Positions 32,051 through 54,400 of a DNA stretch of 64,000 bases are shown here, in pieces (the stretch's first letter is position 1; each line of letters starts with the position of its first letter). The notes beneath the pieces were generated by a model, which worked only from the letters and a program-made list of their open reading frames with translations, had not been told where the DNA came from and made no database searches. Where the stretch lies: contig NC_044499.1 of the NCBI RefSeq assembly GCF_902362185.1, positions 46,673,315-46,737,314 on the forward strand, in the 5' to 3' direction. The translations under genes and the position numbers were made by a program. This stretch comes from Chanos chanos (taxonomy: Eukaryota; Chordata; Actinopteri; Gonorynchiformes; Chanidae).

Positions 32051-32202
32051 GGTTTAGTGAAAACTCTGAGTTAATTAACTCAAAGCAAGAAGTAAACCTC
32101 CTAATAGAAGAGCCTTTGTTTTGCTAGGAGAATGAAGCCATAGGGCTCTTCTATCAGGAGGTTTACTACTACTCTGAGTTAACTCTGAGTTTTCACTAAA
32201 CC
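32051..32202. repeat. fold-back element with about 60-bp inverted arms
   Basis: The left arm (32051-32114) has GGTTTAGTGAAAACTCTGAG, AAGTAAACCTCCTAATAGAAGAGCC. The right arm (32144-32202) is its inverse: GGCTCTTCTATCAGGAGGTTTACT and ACTCTGAGTTTTCACTAAACC. The loop is about 29 bases. Transcribed, it would form a long hairpin. It fits a short inverted-repeat MITE; no target duplication was identified. Confidence 0.75.
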
Positions 32203-33071
32203 CACTTTCTCGCCACTGTGTTGAGTTTCTTTGTGTACTTCAAACAATGGCAACTGAAACTGAGTGGATCATGTTGAAGTTGGAGCTAATAAATATTGAA
32301 CAACAGTTACTTTTACTGAAATTACTGCAACAAATTAACTCTTTTTTGGAGACTAAAAATATTTGTCCCTCAATTCTTCCATCTTTTTGTATATTCCTTG
32401 ACATCCAAACTGATGTTTGTAGACATCTCTTTCCATAAATTTGCTGCTGTCTGACAGTCTTTGTAATCTGGTGAGGAACAGTTGTACAAATGTACATATT
32501 TACAGACTTCTTCAATTAACCTCTCCTCGATTTGGCCTCAGTCACGTTTATTGCGGTCTTCGTCGCTGTGACGCATAATTACATTTCTGGGGAGGTGTGC
32601 GTCAGGCTACGCCGTAGGGTACGCGGCTACGCAGAGCTTACGCTGTACCTACATAGATAGGCATAGATATTACGCAGAGGTATAAATTGGCCTTTGGGCT
32701 ACCTGCAGACTCGTCAACCTGTTGCAGATTAATAGGCTAAGCATTCTGTTTATTCATATTAAATTGAATGTTTCCATTCATGGTGCAGTTTGAGAGAATC
32801 AATGGCACATCTTGGGTTAAGTTGAAGTTGATGTCCCCAGTCATTCCTTGTCTGCGATTGTCCACAGAAACATTTCATTACCATGAATTTCCTCCCTCTC
32901 CTCCCTACCTTTTTAATATCTGTTTGCAGAGCCGCAGTTTACAACAAGTGGACGGACTACTTGTGGAATGATGTGAAAGATGTGAATCAGAAGTACAAAA
33001 CTTGTTGCCAATGGCAGCGGTGATTAATTTTTTTTCAGTGGTCATTATGAAGTGTCGGACCCCCGAACGTT

Positions 33072-33347
33072 GGGATGGCCGATTCAATTCAGTGGAACTT
33101 TCTGCAGCATTCTGAGGAACCGTACAGTAACAGTTCACAATTAAACCTTTTTTATGTTCTTACTTAGTGTTTAGAATTTATGTTTATAAGTGATACAGTG
33201 GGAGTGAGTGGGGAGTAAGCATTCCTATGTACCTGTTACACATGGCAATAAATAATCTTGAATCTTGAAGCAATACAAGACCTTCAAATGTTGGGCTGGC
33301 CAAGTCAATTCAGTGGAAGTTTCTGCAGCATTCTGAGGAACCGTATA
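33072..33347. repeat. direct repeat pair of about 65 bp
   Basis: The phrase GTTGGGATGGCCGATTCAATTCAGTGG...TTTCTGCAGCATTCTGAGGAACCGTA at 33072-33125 recurs with few changes at 33283-33337. They are probably two fragments of one dispersed element. Confidence 0.6.
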
Positions 33348-34665
33348 ATAAAAGCTAATTATAAAACATCTGTCATTCGTCATGTCAGTATAAAGATATG
33401 TAATAGTCACAACAGGTATCATTCTCCATTGTAGTTCATAGATTACCAACAAAGTGGGAATATCAAAACGTATAATTGCTTGGTAGACTATGCAAATGAC
33501 CCTTGGTTTGGTGCTTGCTGAGCGAGGTTATTCAGGTGCCTGAGAGAAGTCCAGGCCTCAGGTGAAGATTTACAGAAATGGGTTTCATCCTTCACTTTGG
33601 GGCACAAAGTTTGCAAATTCAGCACCAAACTTGACACTGCGCCAAAAACCACAACCATAAAACATTGTTGTTGAGGGCAATTAAAAAAAAACCATTTGGA
33701 GTTTGGAACAGCAGTCAAACTTAGAGTGCAACAACTCAGTGTTTAGGCCAGATGAGACCTAATCTGAACATTATGCATGTTCGCCAAAAAACCCCTCATA
33801 TCTTGAGAACTGAACATGGACGCATCAGTATGGGCAGTGGTGTGTGTGTTTGTGTGTGTTTTGGAGGTGGCGGCGTTTCAAACACTGTCTATGGGGTTTC
33901 ATTTCAGTTGATTCTTTTGAATCATTAACTTCGTAACATGTCTTTCACTTTTCGCTTCACAGAATATTACGTGCAAGAATACATTTAAAATAGTCTACAC
34001 AGACTGCGCTGAGATTGTGCATAATTTGTTGGGGCACTGAATAACTCTTAAACATTTCCATGTTACCCCATAAAGATTTAAAGATATTGGTTTCATCAAT
34101 CATGAAAAAGTGTGTGTGTGTGTGTGTAAGTGTGCTCTTTTGGAACACATTGGAAGTTAATAGTTAACTTGGGCACTGTTGTAACAGAGACCTTTGTGTT
34201 AGGTCAGCAGTTATTTGCTTTTTGCTCTCGTGGAATGCTTGTTCAAAGAGATTCACATGCTACTGTGAACACTTTAAAGCTCTTACTAATGATTTTTTTG
34301 TCAAATGAACAACTGATGCAACAAAACTCTTACAATACATAACATTACTATAACAGTATTACTATTTACTAGCACAACATGCAAAATGTTGCATTTTCAA
34401 GGAGGCAAAATACAGCTTTTGTGTTATAACCAACTAATTTTTTTCAAAATATGCATCTCAATGTCTCATACATAGGAAACACAAGACACCGGAAAAAGGG
34501 CGACATTAAAATCTCAGTGGTTCTTTAGTTCACATTTAATCGCAGCTTGACAAAATACTGTACCAGCTATCAGAACTCCCTTCCCACACACAGTGAGGGC
34601 AGCATAATAAAATGTAAAGATAATACATGAAAACGAAAAAGATCCAACGTCAGTGCATTGAATAT

Positions 34666-34673
34666 TTTATTGA
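34666..34673 (-). terminator. poly(A) signal of lcmt1
   Basis: TTTATT in the plus strand reads AATAAA in the gene's direction, about 120 bases after the lcmt1 stop codon. Confidence 0.6.
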
Positions 34674-34789
34674 CATCAAAAAGAGAGGAAGTAAGTGATC
34701 CGAACGCCTTTCCTCTTCCTCTCTTCTGACCTCTGAACGACATTGGCACAACGACGATGAACCGTCAAAAGTCTGTCTCGCTTAAAACT

Positions 34790-42763
<7,974 letters not shown>

Positions 42764-43685
42764 TAACACTTACTAGAACTAATTACTGCAAGAATGGTGA
42801 AAAGCCTTGCTTGTTTATTAATGCATTACTTATTGTCACAGCACACACTGACTGGTTAACCCACTTGCTAGCTCTGCTGTCTGGCTTGTGAACAAGGCAA
42901 AATGATAATAATCATGAACGTTAAATGTATTTTTTTTTCCATGCAATCCTTCAATTCAACCCATGTATATTTATTACCGCTTAGAATTTATAGTATTTGA
43001 CAAATAATTAAAAAATAAAACCCCAAATCACACGCCTGTCATTGTTGTGATAGCAACATCACATGTTTACGGCCGCTTCCGCTGACAGAATCCGTTTACC
43101 CATCATGCATTGTGTGGGAGAAAAGTGAGCGCTTTCTGCGCATGTTAGTAATCGGTTGCTTGATCATTTTGGTCTATATTTTACAGTAGTCGAATTTACA
43201 AATGATCACAATCGGCTGAATAAATGTTTTGTAGATGCCATATCAAGACAAGTAAATAGCGCAGCATTACATATGTTCTACAGATTTACATGATAATCTA
43301 GACGTCCAACGTTAGTCATTACCATTTCATTTTAAATTAGGCCTATATAAATAATTAATACGCAGGGTTAAATGTATAGCAGTATGTAAACTTTGCAGGA
43401 ATGCACAATTGCTATCTGACTGGTGATAAATTTGGTCAATCTGGCATGGCAAGAGTAGCTATCAGTATAATTAGACAATGCATTATCTTGCGGATTTAAT
43501 TCAATCCAAGATAATCTTCGAGTTAGCATTAACTAGGATCTGTACGTGGCGTGAAAGTTTTAAATGTAGTTTTAACGCAACGGATGACCGAGAACGCTAT
43601 ATGCATTCTGTTTTACGCGATGTATTCCAAGTTGGTGGTAAACTATTATTTACGGGATTAACGTCACCGCTCCTCTCAGTCCCCT

Positions 43686-43742
<57 letters not shown>

Positions 43743-44210
43743 TACGTATACTTCCTGCCCGCCTGCACAACGCCATCAGGCCACTGCTTGCTATGTGCTG
43801 TGCTTAGGTGTGAAAAACGCTTTTTTTTTTTAGTTAGAGAGAAGTCCAGACGTGTTTTACAGTGTTACATGTATTAATCCATTTAAATCCAGTGTGCACC
43901 GTGGAGATTCGGATTACGTGAAATTTATAAATCTGTTTCACACGTTTGAAGAGCAACCACAAGAGTGACATGTATATTTTTAGAATTGTAAAGTTACGAG
44001 CAAGACGTTTAACTTTTTCAGTTACGTTACTTCGTGGGCTTCTTGAAATTTGTTCTCGCAAATAAACTCCAAGTTTCTTTAGTTAATGTCAAATTAATTA
44101 TCCGCACAGCTTCATGCGTCTTTAAAGGTTTTCTGGCTAATGAGGCATATCGAGAGAAGCACATTTCTACTTCTAAGATTTTGGAATTTGTGGTCGAAGA
44201 CGAAACAATA
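42764..44210. other. shared upstream region of lcmt1 and arhgap17
   Basis: This is 1.45 kb between the two divergent start codons. It contains GGCCGCTTCCGCTGAC and GCGCATG-type GC-rich words near 43070-43145, possible promoter sequence. A (GA)n tract lies at 43689-43739. There is no gene. Confidence 0.55.
43689..43739. repeat. (GA)n microsatellite
   Basis: About 25 uninterrupted GA units lie about 470 bases upstream of the arhgap17 start. Confidence 0.95.
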
Positions 44211-47200
44211 ATGAAGAAACAATTCAATCGAATGAAACAACTCGCCAACCAAACAGTTGGCAGGCAAGTATAAGTTCATCTGTAGCAATTTTCTGACGGT
44301 TCAGAGAGTCGGGAGCTATGTGTTTCGGAGCGTCTAGCCTATGTCTGAATCAGTTATGCTGTGTTGTCAAGGCGATAGCTAAAGCTAACTGTATTTTCCC
44401 TATGTGTGATTTTTCTAGGTGTTGTATGACTGAGGAGGACGTTATATAGAGAGAAGTGGTGAAGTAGCATATAATATTCGCAGTCTGAAAGGGAATTCTG
44501 TTCTCTCGAGATCGTGTCAGTTTTAGTTATAACCCATGCTTTGGTCTGTTCTAATTTTACAAAAAAGTAACTTATTGTCATGGGCCCAGATTAGTACATT
44601 GCGTCCGACCGCTGTTTTGGCTTTTTAGGTTGGTTGGCAGTTTTCATAGATTTTTATTCAAAATATTTTTGCTTATTGACACAGGCTTTATCAAGCAGAT
44701 AGACGGATATATAGATAGAAAGCTAAACAGAAAAATAAAAAAAAAATCTAGTTGCTGTGTTTCATTATGCTAAGTCAGTAACCTCTGTTCATATGCAACC
44801 TCGACAAACCCATCAACCAGGGGACTGCTTATTTACCCTTGGCTGTTCCTCAGAGTCACTGTTCATTTTAATTCCTTGGTATTTAGTGTTGTTTTTTTGT
44901 TTTTGTTTTTTTACATTCCATAAAATGTTTATGTTTAAGAACTTTCTGTGATATCCAGAATTGAACATGGTTTAATAGAAAGTGTTTCTTATCATTTTGC
45001 TTCACAATCTCTTTGCTCTTTGTCCACCCATCCTCTCTCTCTCTGTCTCTGTTGGTCTCTGTACCCAGCAGTGAACTGGTATGTGCTTGTTCATCACTTC
45101 CGAACTCCTCCATTAACAAGCCTACAAGAAGTCTTAAGAAGCACTCCCCTCATGCTATTTTTTGATTGACTGAGTGCAATAGGATCTCAGCTACTGTTTC
45201 TGTTAGGTTTTGTTAAGATCTAGATTTTTATCCATCTCTTGTTGATGACTCAACTTCCCATCCTTAACTTTGGCTGAGACACTTTTAAGAGTTTTTCAAC
45301 ATTCTGTGCTATACTTCTGTGGAGAAACCAACAGGGACAAACACTTGATTTAACACTTGCTCTCTGACTGATTTGACTGCTCTAATTATATGAACAGACT
45401 GAAAGTGAATGCATCCTCTCTGTGCGCAGAAGATCTTAAGGCTAACATATTTTTTTAAGGTATTCACCAAAGCAATTATTCAAAAACTTACGCAACTGTT
45501 CAGCAACAGTAATTGACGTTGTAGCAGCCTGCTCAGGTAATGGGAAGCATATGCAACCTCCCCTTGATTTAAGACTTTCAGATGCCCATTTAATGACATA
45601 CCTTTTACCACTCTCCCATTGGACTGCAAATCCTGTGGATCCCCACAGATAAATATTGCAGGTTAAAAAGAAGTTAACAGGAGTAAATAATAATCATTCA
45701 ATCTTGGACTTTTTTCTCCCCTTGAAGTCTAGGGTTATAACTCAGCTTAATTATGTAGCTTGAGCAGATTAACTTCATTCTCTGGCAATTTGTGGAGTCA
45801 TCACCACACATTGATGTGCCCTACCGACAGTGGTCCATTGTAGTGTTAGTCTTAGGCTGCATGCTGAACTAATATAAATAGACATACAGTGTGGGGGCTT
45901 CAGGCTGTTGTAAATGACAGAGTTTAGGGTTGAGTGTCAAGGACAACCTTAATTTCACAAGCTTTCATGAGAAAAAAGACTGTAGAGTTGTTTGTTTGTT
46001 TATTCATTTATTTATGTATTTATTAATTTTGCAGATTTTGGTTATTTAGAGTAAGATATCATTGGGTATCACGTTATAATGGACAATTCAACTCTTTATT
46101 GTAAACAGCCTGTAAAATTGTGTAGATTTTTAATTTGCAGCCATGGCAAGGGTTGACAGGAGTCCTGCTGGAAGACTCATCATTTCCTGAATATATTTTG
46201 CCAACTGTAAATCAGGAGATTTCGATGCAGAAAGCAGACTTTAGTGTTGGAGGGGCGGGTGGTGGCCAGCCGGACACAGTCCTCAGCTGGTCCCTCGGTT
46301 CCTGTGATTGTGAGAAGGCAGAACAGGCTGTTCGGTATGCAGCTCCTCGGAGGAAATCTCCCCCTTATTCTTTTTTTAAACAGGAAGTGGTTCTGAGGAA
46401 GTTTAATTTCCAAGAACGAGAATCAAAGAACGAACCCAAAGGCAAACGTAAAGGTGTTGATTTTTAGGGTTTTACGTCGAACTGCTGTGCATGATGAATT
46501 ACATGCTGAACTAGTTTTTCAACATTTTTTTTACCTACTTTGATTGATTTGATGCATTGCAAAATAGGTTGGTTTATTCAAGTCAAACCATTTTGCTGGG
46601 GAAAATAAAAATATTTGATAGAAAAGTTTTCGAAAAGTAATGAAGTATAGCTAACATGTTGCCTAAACTATGATTGTATTTGGAAGGTTAGGAAAGATTA
46701 GGGACTGGAATGTTTTGTTCTGGCCCGTCTGAGTGTAGATTTCTTCTCTAGGAAATGCCTACCAGCTACATCAGCCTCTGGATAACAACATTCATACCAA
46801 CAAAACAAAATGTCATTGACCTTCAGTCTGCTTCTCTGTCTTGTGCTTAAAATTAAAAGGTCAGTGATAATAATGTTATGATTGTGAAGATGAGAGTATC
46901 TGAGAAAAGGTTTTCATCTTATAAATCCTTTGGCGAGAGCAGTGAGTTAAATGCTCTGTGGTTCTGTCCACAGAGGTGCAATGCCCAAACAGAATCTCAA
47001 AAGCCTGCAAACATGGTTTGTTCTCCCCGGTTTGCTGAGGATGTAAAACCATTGTTTTGACTGTATGGGCTTTTCAGTGACAGAAAGACTGCCATTGTTT
47101 TCAGCTAAGGAGCGCTGGTTTCAAAGCGACAAACAGGTATCTGTCGTTATTCTAAAGAGTTTTCTTTCATAGCCTGCATCATTTCATCTTCTAAAAGCCT

Positions 47201-50200
47201 CTTCCTTTTAGTGTTAATGGTTTACGTGGCAGACAGAGACCCGGGGGCGGTATTCTGTTTCATGATGTGTCTAACAAACTGACCCGCTCTGAGTGAGACT
47301 GCTTAAAGCCAGTCACGCTTAGACTCTCTTGTTGGTGGGCTCAGATGATTGTTTAATAGAACTCTTCATGGTTTGATTTTTAAGTGCTTACTAAGGAGCC
47401 ATGTTACTACGGGACACCATTTCAAAGCAGTGATGACGTATATTTTCAAGTTATGAAACTTTATGGCATTTAAATAGCTGTGCATGTTTCAAAAATACAA
47501 ATGGAAACTATGGTTCTAGTTTTTTGGGCAGTTCCGACGGATGTGTCGGAAATGTTGGTATATTGACTGTTGATGGCTGATGTTCAAATCTTTTCCAGTC
47601 TGTATACCTTACATCTTAAAATGCTAAGACTTTAACTTGTGGGGGAAAAAAATATGACTTAGTTACTGTTGTAGGCTTAGTCATGAACAATAAATGCGAT
47701 GACTAAAATAGCCTGCAGGCAAAACCCTGTATTGTTCACATTTTCAAGAAAAACATGGAATATAAACAAGGATTTTACCATTATTGAATTTGGCTTTGTT
47801 TCGCAGGATGGATTTTTTTTTTTTTTGTTTAATGCAAATCTCAGCTGTTTGACTGTGAGAAGTTCCATCAGCCACAGCGCTGAAAACCATGTCAGTGACT
47901 GGATATCTGATGTCCTCAGTCTTTTTACTCTACATGTGACCTCAACAGCTTAGCTTAGGCAGGCTTCCAAAAAAGTCTTTTGAATTCTATCTGGGTTTGG
48001 TTGCAGTCTTTCAGTCATTTTCCTTGTTTCTCTGTGTGTTAATTGAAAGCAGCTGTCCACCACTGTCACAAGGTTACTGCAGTGCACAGAGAGCAGTCTG
48101 GCAGCAGGAGGGACTGGTCTGAGTTTTGTGGGTAACAAGGACGACTAAGCAGAATAGAATAGCAGAACAAGGAAACTAACGGAAGCGACAAGAGGGTTAA
48201 TAGCGCTGTTGTTGAAATTTGAGTCATTTATCTCAAGCCATCACAAAAGATCATTTAAACGTTTTTTATCAGTTTGGAATGGCAAAGTGATGTCAAATCA
48301 GGGATCTCTCGAGTGCCATGTGACCTTAATTCTATATTAGTTCCCAAGATTATGCTATACTCCTGAGATAAAAAAAAATACATCGATGAAATTAGTTTTG
48401 CATTGCATATGTCATCCTTTTCAGAAGAAATATCCCCAAATAAATTTGTTTGTTAATCTCAAGGTAATGAACAGAGCAATTTTTAATGTCTAAATATAAC
48501 TTGGGCTCCTGGAATTTTCTAAAACAGATGCGACAGCTGAATCAGTTGCCATCTTGGCAATGTCACCATGCAACTATTAAAAGTAAGTGAAGGGTTGTGT
48601 CTGAGAAGATCTTACTCGGAGGCCACACCTAGGGGAAACCAGTCGTTCTGCCTCACATTTTTGAAACCATTTAAAGTGTTTCAGTTGGAGCTGTCATTGA
48701 GCAAAGCCAGACTCGGCTCAGGGCCAGACTAACACGGAGGGAACACTAACTAGCAAATTAGCCTAGCAATTTACTCATAACGACTCAAAAAAAAAAAAAG
48801 ACTAATAAATGATTAGATTGAATGCACTCATCCTTATGCGTCAAAGCGAGAGCCTGTATATATTCCCACATCTGCTCATTTTACAGTTTTTTGCTGGTGC
48901 ATGAGCATCAACCACAGATAAGTGTCATTGAACATATCCCTGATCTTGCTGCTGATATTGTAATCAAAGAGAAAATAAAGGACACACCTGTTTCAGGCTG
49001 AGGCTTAAAGAATCTGAGGCCATATCACAGTCCTCTTGGGCCAAATTCGAATGATTATGCTTTAAGATAAGCCACAGTGACTAACCATAATAAGCTTAGG
49101 TGATTTATTGTTCACCAACAGTAGCTTGTCTTGTATGGTGAGTATTAAGCTGTGAGAACCAAATAAGTGTTGTCCCTTTGTTTTAGTGAGTGTAATCTCT
49201 ATGAAGGTCAGAGCCCTCTATTAGTTTACTATTAATAGTGCCCAAACCATGCACACATGGAGGTACCGATGTCGGTATGTGGAAATTTCCCTGGGAAAAG
49301 GACCATCTATGACTCACACCTCAGCCAGTTGATTAACTAGACAGTTGAGTGACATGTTTGTGCTGGATGACTTATGCAATGCAAGATTTCGCTCTTGTCC
49401 AGTTGGATTACACATGTGCACAAAATACTATCTTGCATTAAGTAGTTTAATTTCAAATTGTTTCCTGAACTGAAAGTCTTCTACTGAAATGACTTCCAAC
49501 ACAATATTTTATGTTTTTTTTATCACGGAAATGTGAACTCGTGTGTCTTGAATATCGGCTGTTTTATATGATGTGCCTGGCAAAAGAGGTGTAACTCGCT
49601 TTTTGTCTGTCTAATCCTTTGTGATTTTTGTTTTTGCAGGGCAGAGAAAACAGAAGTCCTTAGTGATGACCTGTTACAGGTGAGTTCACTCTTTGGCTCT
49701 ATTGATCACCAAGATATTCCCTGTAAAAACATACACATCATCCATCATGCTTTGAATAGTCAGTCAACTATTCTAACTATTCAACTTAGAACTTTATACC
49801 CTAGCACTTTAGAATTTCTGTACACCCCCCCCCCCCAACTTGTATTTGTGTGTCAAAATTCTCTGACGCTAAAGTTTGAACATGACTTGCAGGTCTTTCT
49901 CTATACTTCGGCACTGCTGCCTGTAGCTGAATAATGCATTGTTTCTAACATGGGAGGGTGTTGATGATCCGTCTCAATGGCCTTTTGATGTCACGTTTCC
50001 CACCCGACTTTCTTGTTCAGTTTTGCCAGTCTACCCTGTTGGTGTTTGTAGAGTGTTTGTGTCACTGCTTTTTAAGATCAAATCAGAGAATGTGGTCGTT
50101 TTTTTGTTGTTTCTGCATAGAACAGACCAGCAGTGAGTCTGAATAGCTTTGAAAAGGGTGTAATAAATGTTGAGTTAAACGCTGGGAAACCAGTGAGTCA

Positions 50201-51407
50201 CCGTGTAGCAACAGGTGGAGTCACTGCTGCGAAGCAAATACATTCCAAACACTTTATTTTTATCACTGAAGAAAGAATGTGCTATCTTGCATGAATGAGG
50301 TGATATGCAGACTAGTTGCGTTGTGTTGCGTTTGATGTATGCAGTGGAACGCTTTTCTCCACCCTGAAAACACTGACATTTTCACTGTTATATAATATAG
50401 AGTTCAGAATTGATCTCTAAACTTGTATTTTTGTTGAGGTTGGATATATTCTAATATGACTTTTAAAACGAGTTACTGAGTTATAATTCAAGTCCAAGCG
50501 ATAAGGATTTGTACTTACACTAATCATGCGGTTTACATTTTATAAGCAGCTTTCTAAAAACTAAATGTAAATACAGTATAATTTTCTCAGTTTACTTTCA
50601 ATCGTTCAAAATAACCAGGCTTTTTTTTGGGGGGGGGGGGGGGGGGTGTTCACCTGGCCTATTTGACCACTCCTTTATGTCTTTAATGCTCAGTCTGAAT
50701 ACTAGATTGTCACTCAGAGGTGTGCCGACTTGTGTCAAGAAGAATAATGTTGATATCCCCTGCAGCACATGTATGCCTTTGTCTTTATTCTTAGTGTTGT
50801 CCACCTCCTAGTCCGCTCTGGGCACAGTGGTATCCCATCACCCAAAACACAGCTGTCAAGACAGATACATAACACAGCTTCCCCAAGGCTATTACTGATA
50901 TCCACAGCTCATAGCGGAGGGCCTTTCATGCATGCCTTTGTGACATACTGTGTGTGCTTGTGCCTGGGCTCTCTGTGATTTCTGTCCAAAGGCATTATTC
51001 GCTATTTATGAAATGCGTGTCAGTCATGTGACACTGGTCTACTCCCTGTTTGAATCAGGTCCCAGTTGTTTACATGTCATCACCCAGTATTGGTCTCTTG
51101 TGCTTGTCAAGGCAAGTTCCCTTTGCCTTGTTGTGGAAATGACTGAGCTGTCAGAATACGGAGGAGTTCCGTGTTCTTAATTAATTCCATTACAGAGGTT
51201 ACCTCCCACAGCTTAGACTTGTTTAGCTTATGTTTTGGCAGACCAGTGAACTCTCAGTGATGGAACAAGGGAAACCTGTAATGGCCCCTAGCAACAGATA
51301 ATCCAAACAATTAGCCTCAAACAGGATCTCCCTCAGCAGAAAAAAAAAAAAAAAAAAGAACAGGAACAATGAGAGGATTCCCCTTGTTTCCATGCCAGGT
51401 ACAAGGG

Positions 51408-51441
<34 letters not shown>

Positions 51442-54400
51442 TCCCAAGCTGTGCTTGTGTGAACGGGAGGTAGAATGAGTGTTTGACCCAGCGGTCTAGG
51501 CAGGCCTGGAAAGAGGGGGTTTGCGGGTCTGGAATGACGTTAGTGAGACCGAGAGGTGTACGGAGGCCCTTATCTCCTCTCCCAGCCTGTGGAATTCCTC
51601 AACTCATGGGCTGATTTTGGAATGCAGTAATAATTTTTTTTTTTGGCCATCCTTTTTTTTTTTTTAAAGACTTTTGAACAATGTACACATACCTTCTCAT
51701 CTCACACAAAGTCTAGTGTTGACATTTTTTCACTAATGTTTCTATTTACTGCATTTTTGTTCTGCTTCAAAGGGGGGGGGGGGGGGGCAACCTCCTTTCA
51801 TTGTTTTCTACAGGATTTCCAATTTAGAATCCCCAAGGTAAATGCAGCGTTAGGCCATATATGGATTGACTTCAAAAATGTTTTTCATGGGTATCTAGTG
51901 AAAGAATCGCAGAATATTTGGAAATCTTCCCAGACTCTGGCTTTCTTCCCTAATGAGAAGTACAAGGAGTCCAGTTTCTTTCAGCTGCAGTTTCTATGGT
52001 TAAATGGTCTCTGTGTCAAAACTACCCATGAGTCATACGTTTAAAAAAAAAAAAAAAAGGGCAAGTCTTCTCGGTGAGCTCCACTGAGAGCATTTTTATT
52101 TTGTACCACCAGCAAGTCGGAATCAGTGTCTTTATATTTACAGCTGAGAACCCTGAAAGGAAAACGGAAATGCAGAGTTGATGATATTGAGTGGTCAGTC
52201 AGACGGTTTTGCAACGAGCGGGCCACGTATGAAATGCCGTTTTCACATCACAAGGCAGTTGTCGGGGCATTGGCCTCGGGCGTTTTCTTTGTCGTGTGTT
52301 TGCCAATGGTAAGCTGTCTGGTTGGTTCGTGACGTCGGGCGCTGGGTGGGTTATGGATTGTGGGCAGTTATCGATGTTTTCTGTTTGGTTCCGCACAGAT
52401 TGAGCGTCGTATGGAAACGGTCCGAGTGGTGTCCCACAACACACACAAGAGACTGGTCACATGTTTACAGGGGCACATAGGAACTGATGCAGAGAAGAGA
52501 CATGTAAGGAGATCACAAACACTTCTACTTTGCCTCTACTAGTGACCACTAAAAGAACTCTGTTTGCTCTCTTCTGTACCTCAATCATGAGCACATTCCC
52601 TTGCGCATTCAAGTCAAATGTTGGTGACCCATATGTGATTGGTTTGTACCTCCTGTAAGAAATTTATCTGGTAATTTCTCACAGAAAAAGCTCCCCCTGA
52701 CAGCCTTGTCCCAGGCCATGCAGGATGGAGGGAGTCAGCTAGGGGAGGAGTCTCTTATTGGGTGAGTGGGAGAAGTGGATCAATACTACGATCAATTTCA
52801 CTCTGTGTTTCAGCTGTTGTGATAGTTGCGTAATGGACGTTGATGTTCCTGTGAAAATATAGAGCCTGTATGAGAATCAGCGTGGTGTAGACGTGTGTAG
52901 CGTGTTTCTTTGCTCTTGCCCCTCGGCAGAAAAATGATGGAGCTTTGTGGAGAAGCAGAAAACCGGCTGGCGTCCGAGCTGATGCAACACGAGGTTCAGA
53001 TTGAAAAGGACATTTTAGATCCCCTCAATCAGTTAGCTGAGGTGAGGATAGTTCCTCTCTGTCGCCCAGACTTTGAATTGGATATACACAGTGGAAAAAT
53101 ACGCAGTGATCTTAATTTGTCATGTTTATTTTCCAACTAGTCAGTTTACTCTGCTCAAATGGCATTTTACCCATCAGTCTTACCAAGCCAGTTGTCAGAT
53201 ATGAGATTATTATTGACATTGTTCAGTGTGACTACTATGCACAATGGTTTTCCCTGCAGGTGGATATTCCTAACATCCTGAAACAGAGGAAGCAGTTGGC
53301 CAAGCTGGTGCTTGACTATGACTCCGCACGGGCTAGGTATTGATTTTGGCACATGGTTCTAATCCCATCTGACCGCAATTATTTTTTTTGCCTGTTACGG
53401 TTCTTAGTACTCAGTACTTTCTCTCATAGGTGGTTGCAGGCAACCAAGTCGATAATCTCAGGAACAAACACACAAGCGCTAACTGCCAAGGCTGACTTGC
53501 TTAAAGAAGAGATGGATGAGGCTTTGAACAAAGTGGAGATGTGCAAGGTACTGCCACATCAGTTGAACAACTTTAATTACAGTAACGAACTAGTGAATTC
53601 CTTTCCTTTTCTTTGATCACTGTTTAGTGTTGAAATGTGAAAACCAGTGAATAAGGAAATGAATAGCAGACAGTTTTTGGATATATAGACTGTGCAGCAT
53701 CAGATATCCTCATACAATTTCCTCATATGATATCTTCACACACACACACACAAAAAAAAACAACCTGTCAGTCAAGTGTCTTCTCTCGAGCAATACTATC
53801 ATACATCTCATCTGTCAACAGCAGAACTATTCCTGAATTTTTCAGCACTCAGTATTCTCTCCTTATTTAGCCTGTCAACCTAGCAGTATGTGTCCCTTTA
53901 TATCGAATGCACAGGGTCTCTGAATGGGATTAATCCCTTTCTTTTCAAGCTGTCTTATTACATGGGTTAATCTCAGCTGTTTGCTTAGTCCAACAGTGTT
54001 GAATGCATTAGCTGTTGAGACTTCACCCTTTTTGTTTACCTCTTATCAGGACCAACTTGCCGCTGACATGTACAATTTCTCTTCAAGGGAAGGGGACTAT
54101 GCCCGCCATTATGTTATGGTGAGAGTTGTTTTGTTTTGTTGGTGTCTGCCCAAATGGTAACAGCCTGAGAGCGATGTTATGTTAATTTCGGCTGATTTCC
54201 ATGTTTGTTCCCCCAATTCCTTTGTTCCTCCAATTGTTCACTCACAAATGACAGAGCGTTTGTGTCTTCCTCCTCCTCAATGTGTACTCTGTTCTCAGTT
54301 ATTAGAGGCGCAAGCGGATTACCATCGAAAATCTCTCACTGTGCTAGAGAATGTCCTGCCTGCCATTCAAGCTCAGCAAGGTGACAACTGCACTGATTAT

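Larger units (their letters stand above)
27033..34660. other. gene-poor interval between aqp8 and lcmt1 filled with transposon remnants
   Basis: No host gene is supported. It contains a hAT-like MITE (27891-28036), a three-copy dispersed repeat (28490-31170), an L2 LINE fragment (29130-30098), a fold-back element (32051-32202) and a short direct repeat pair (33072-33347). Open frames such as 32240-32515 and 33488-33718 lie inside repeats or lack support. Confidence 0.6.

Noticed and set aside
32240-32515. 91-codon minus-strand frame next to the fold-back element
   Set aside because: No recognisable domain; it lies in a repeat-rich stretch and overlaps a plus-strand frame of similar length.
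43478-43807. 109-codon frame upstream of arhgap17
   Set aside because: Half of it is Arg-Glu from the GA microsatellite; no splice link to exon 1.
46135-46467. 110-codon open frame in arhgap17 intron 1
   Set aside because: No family resemblance, no splice context and low-complexity composition at its end; likely chance.
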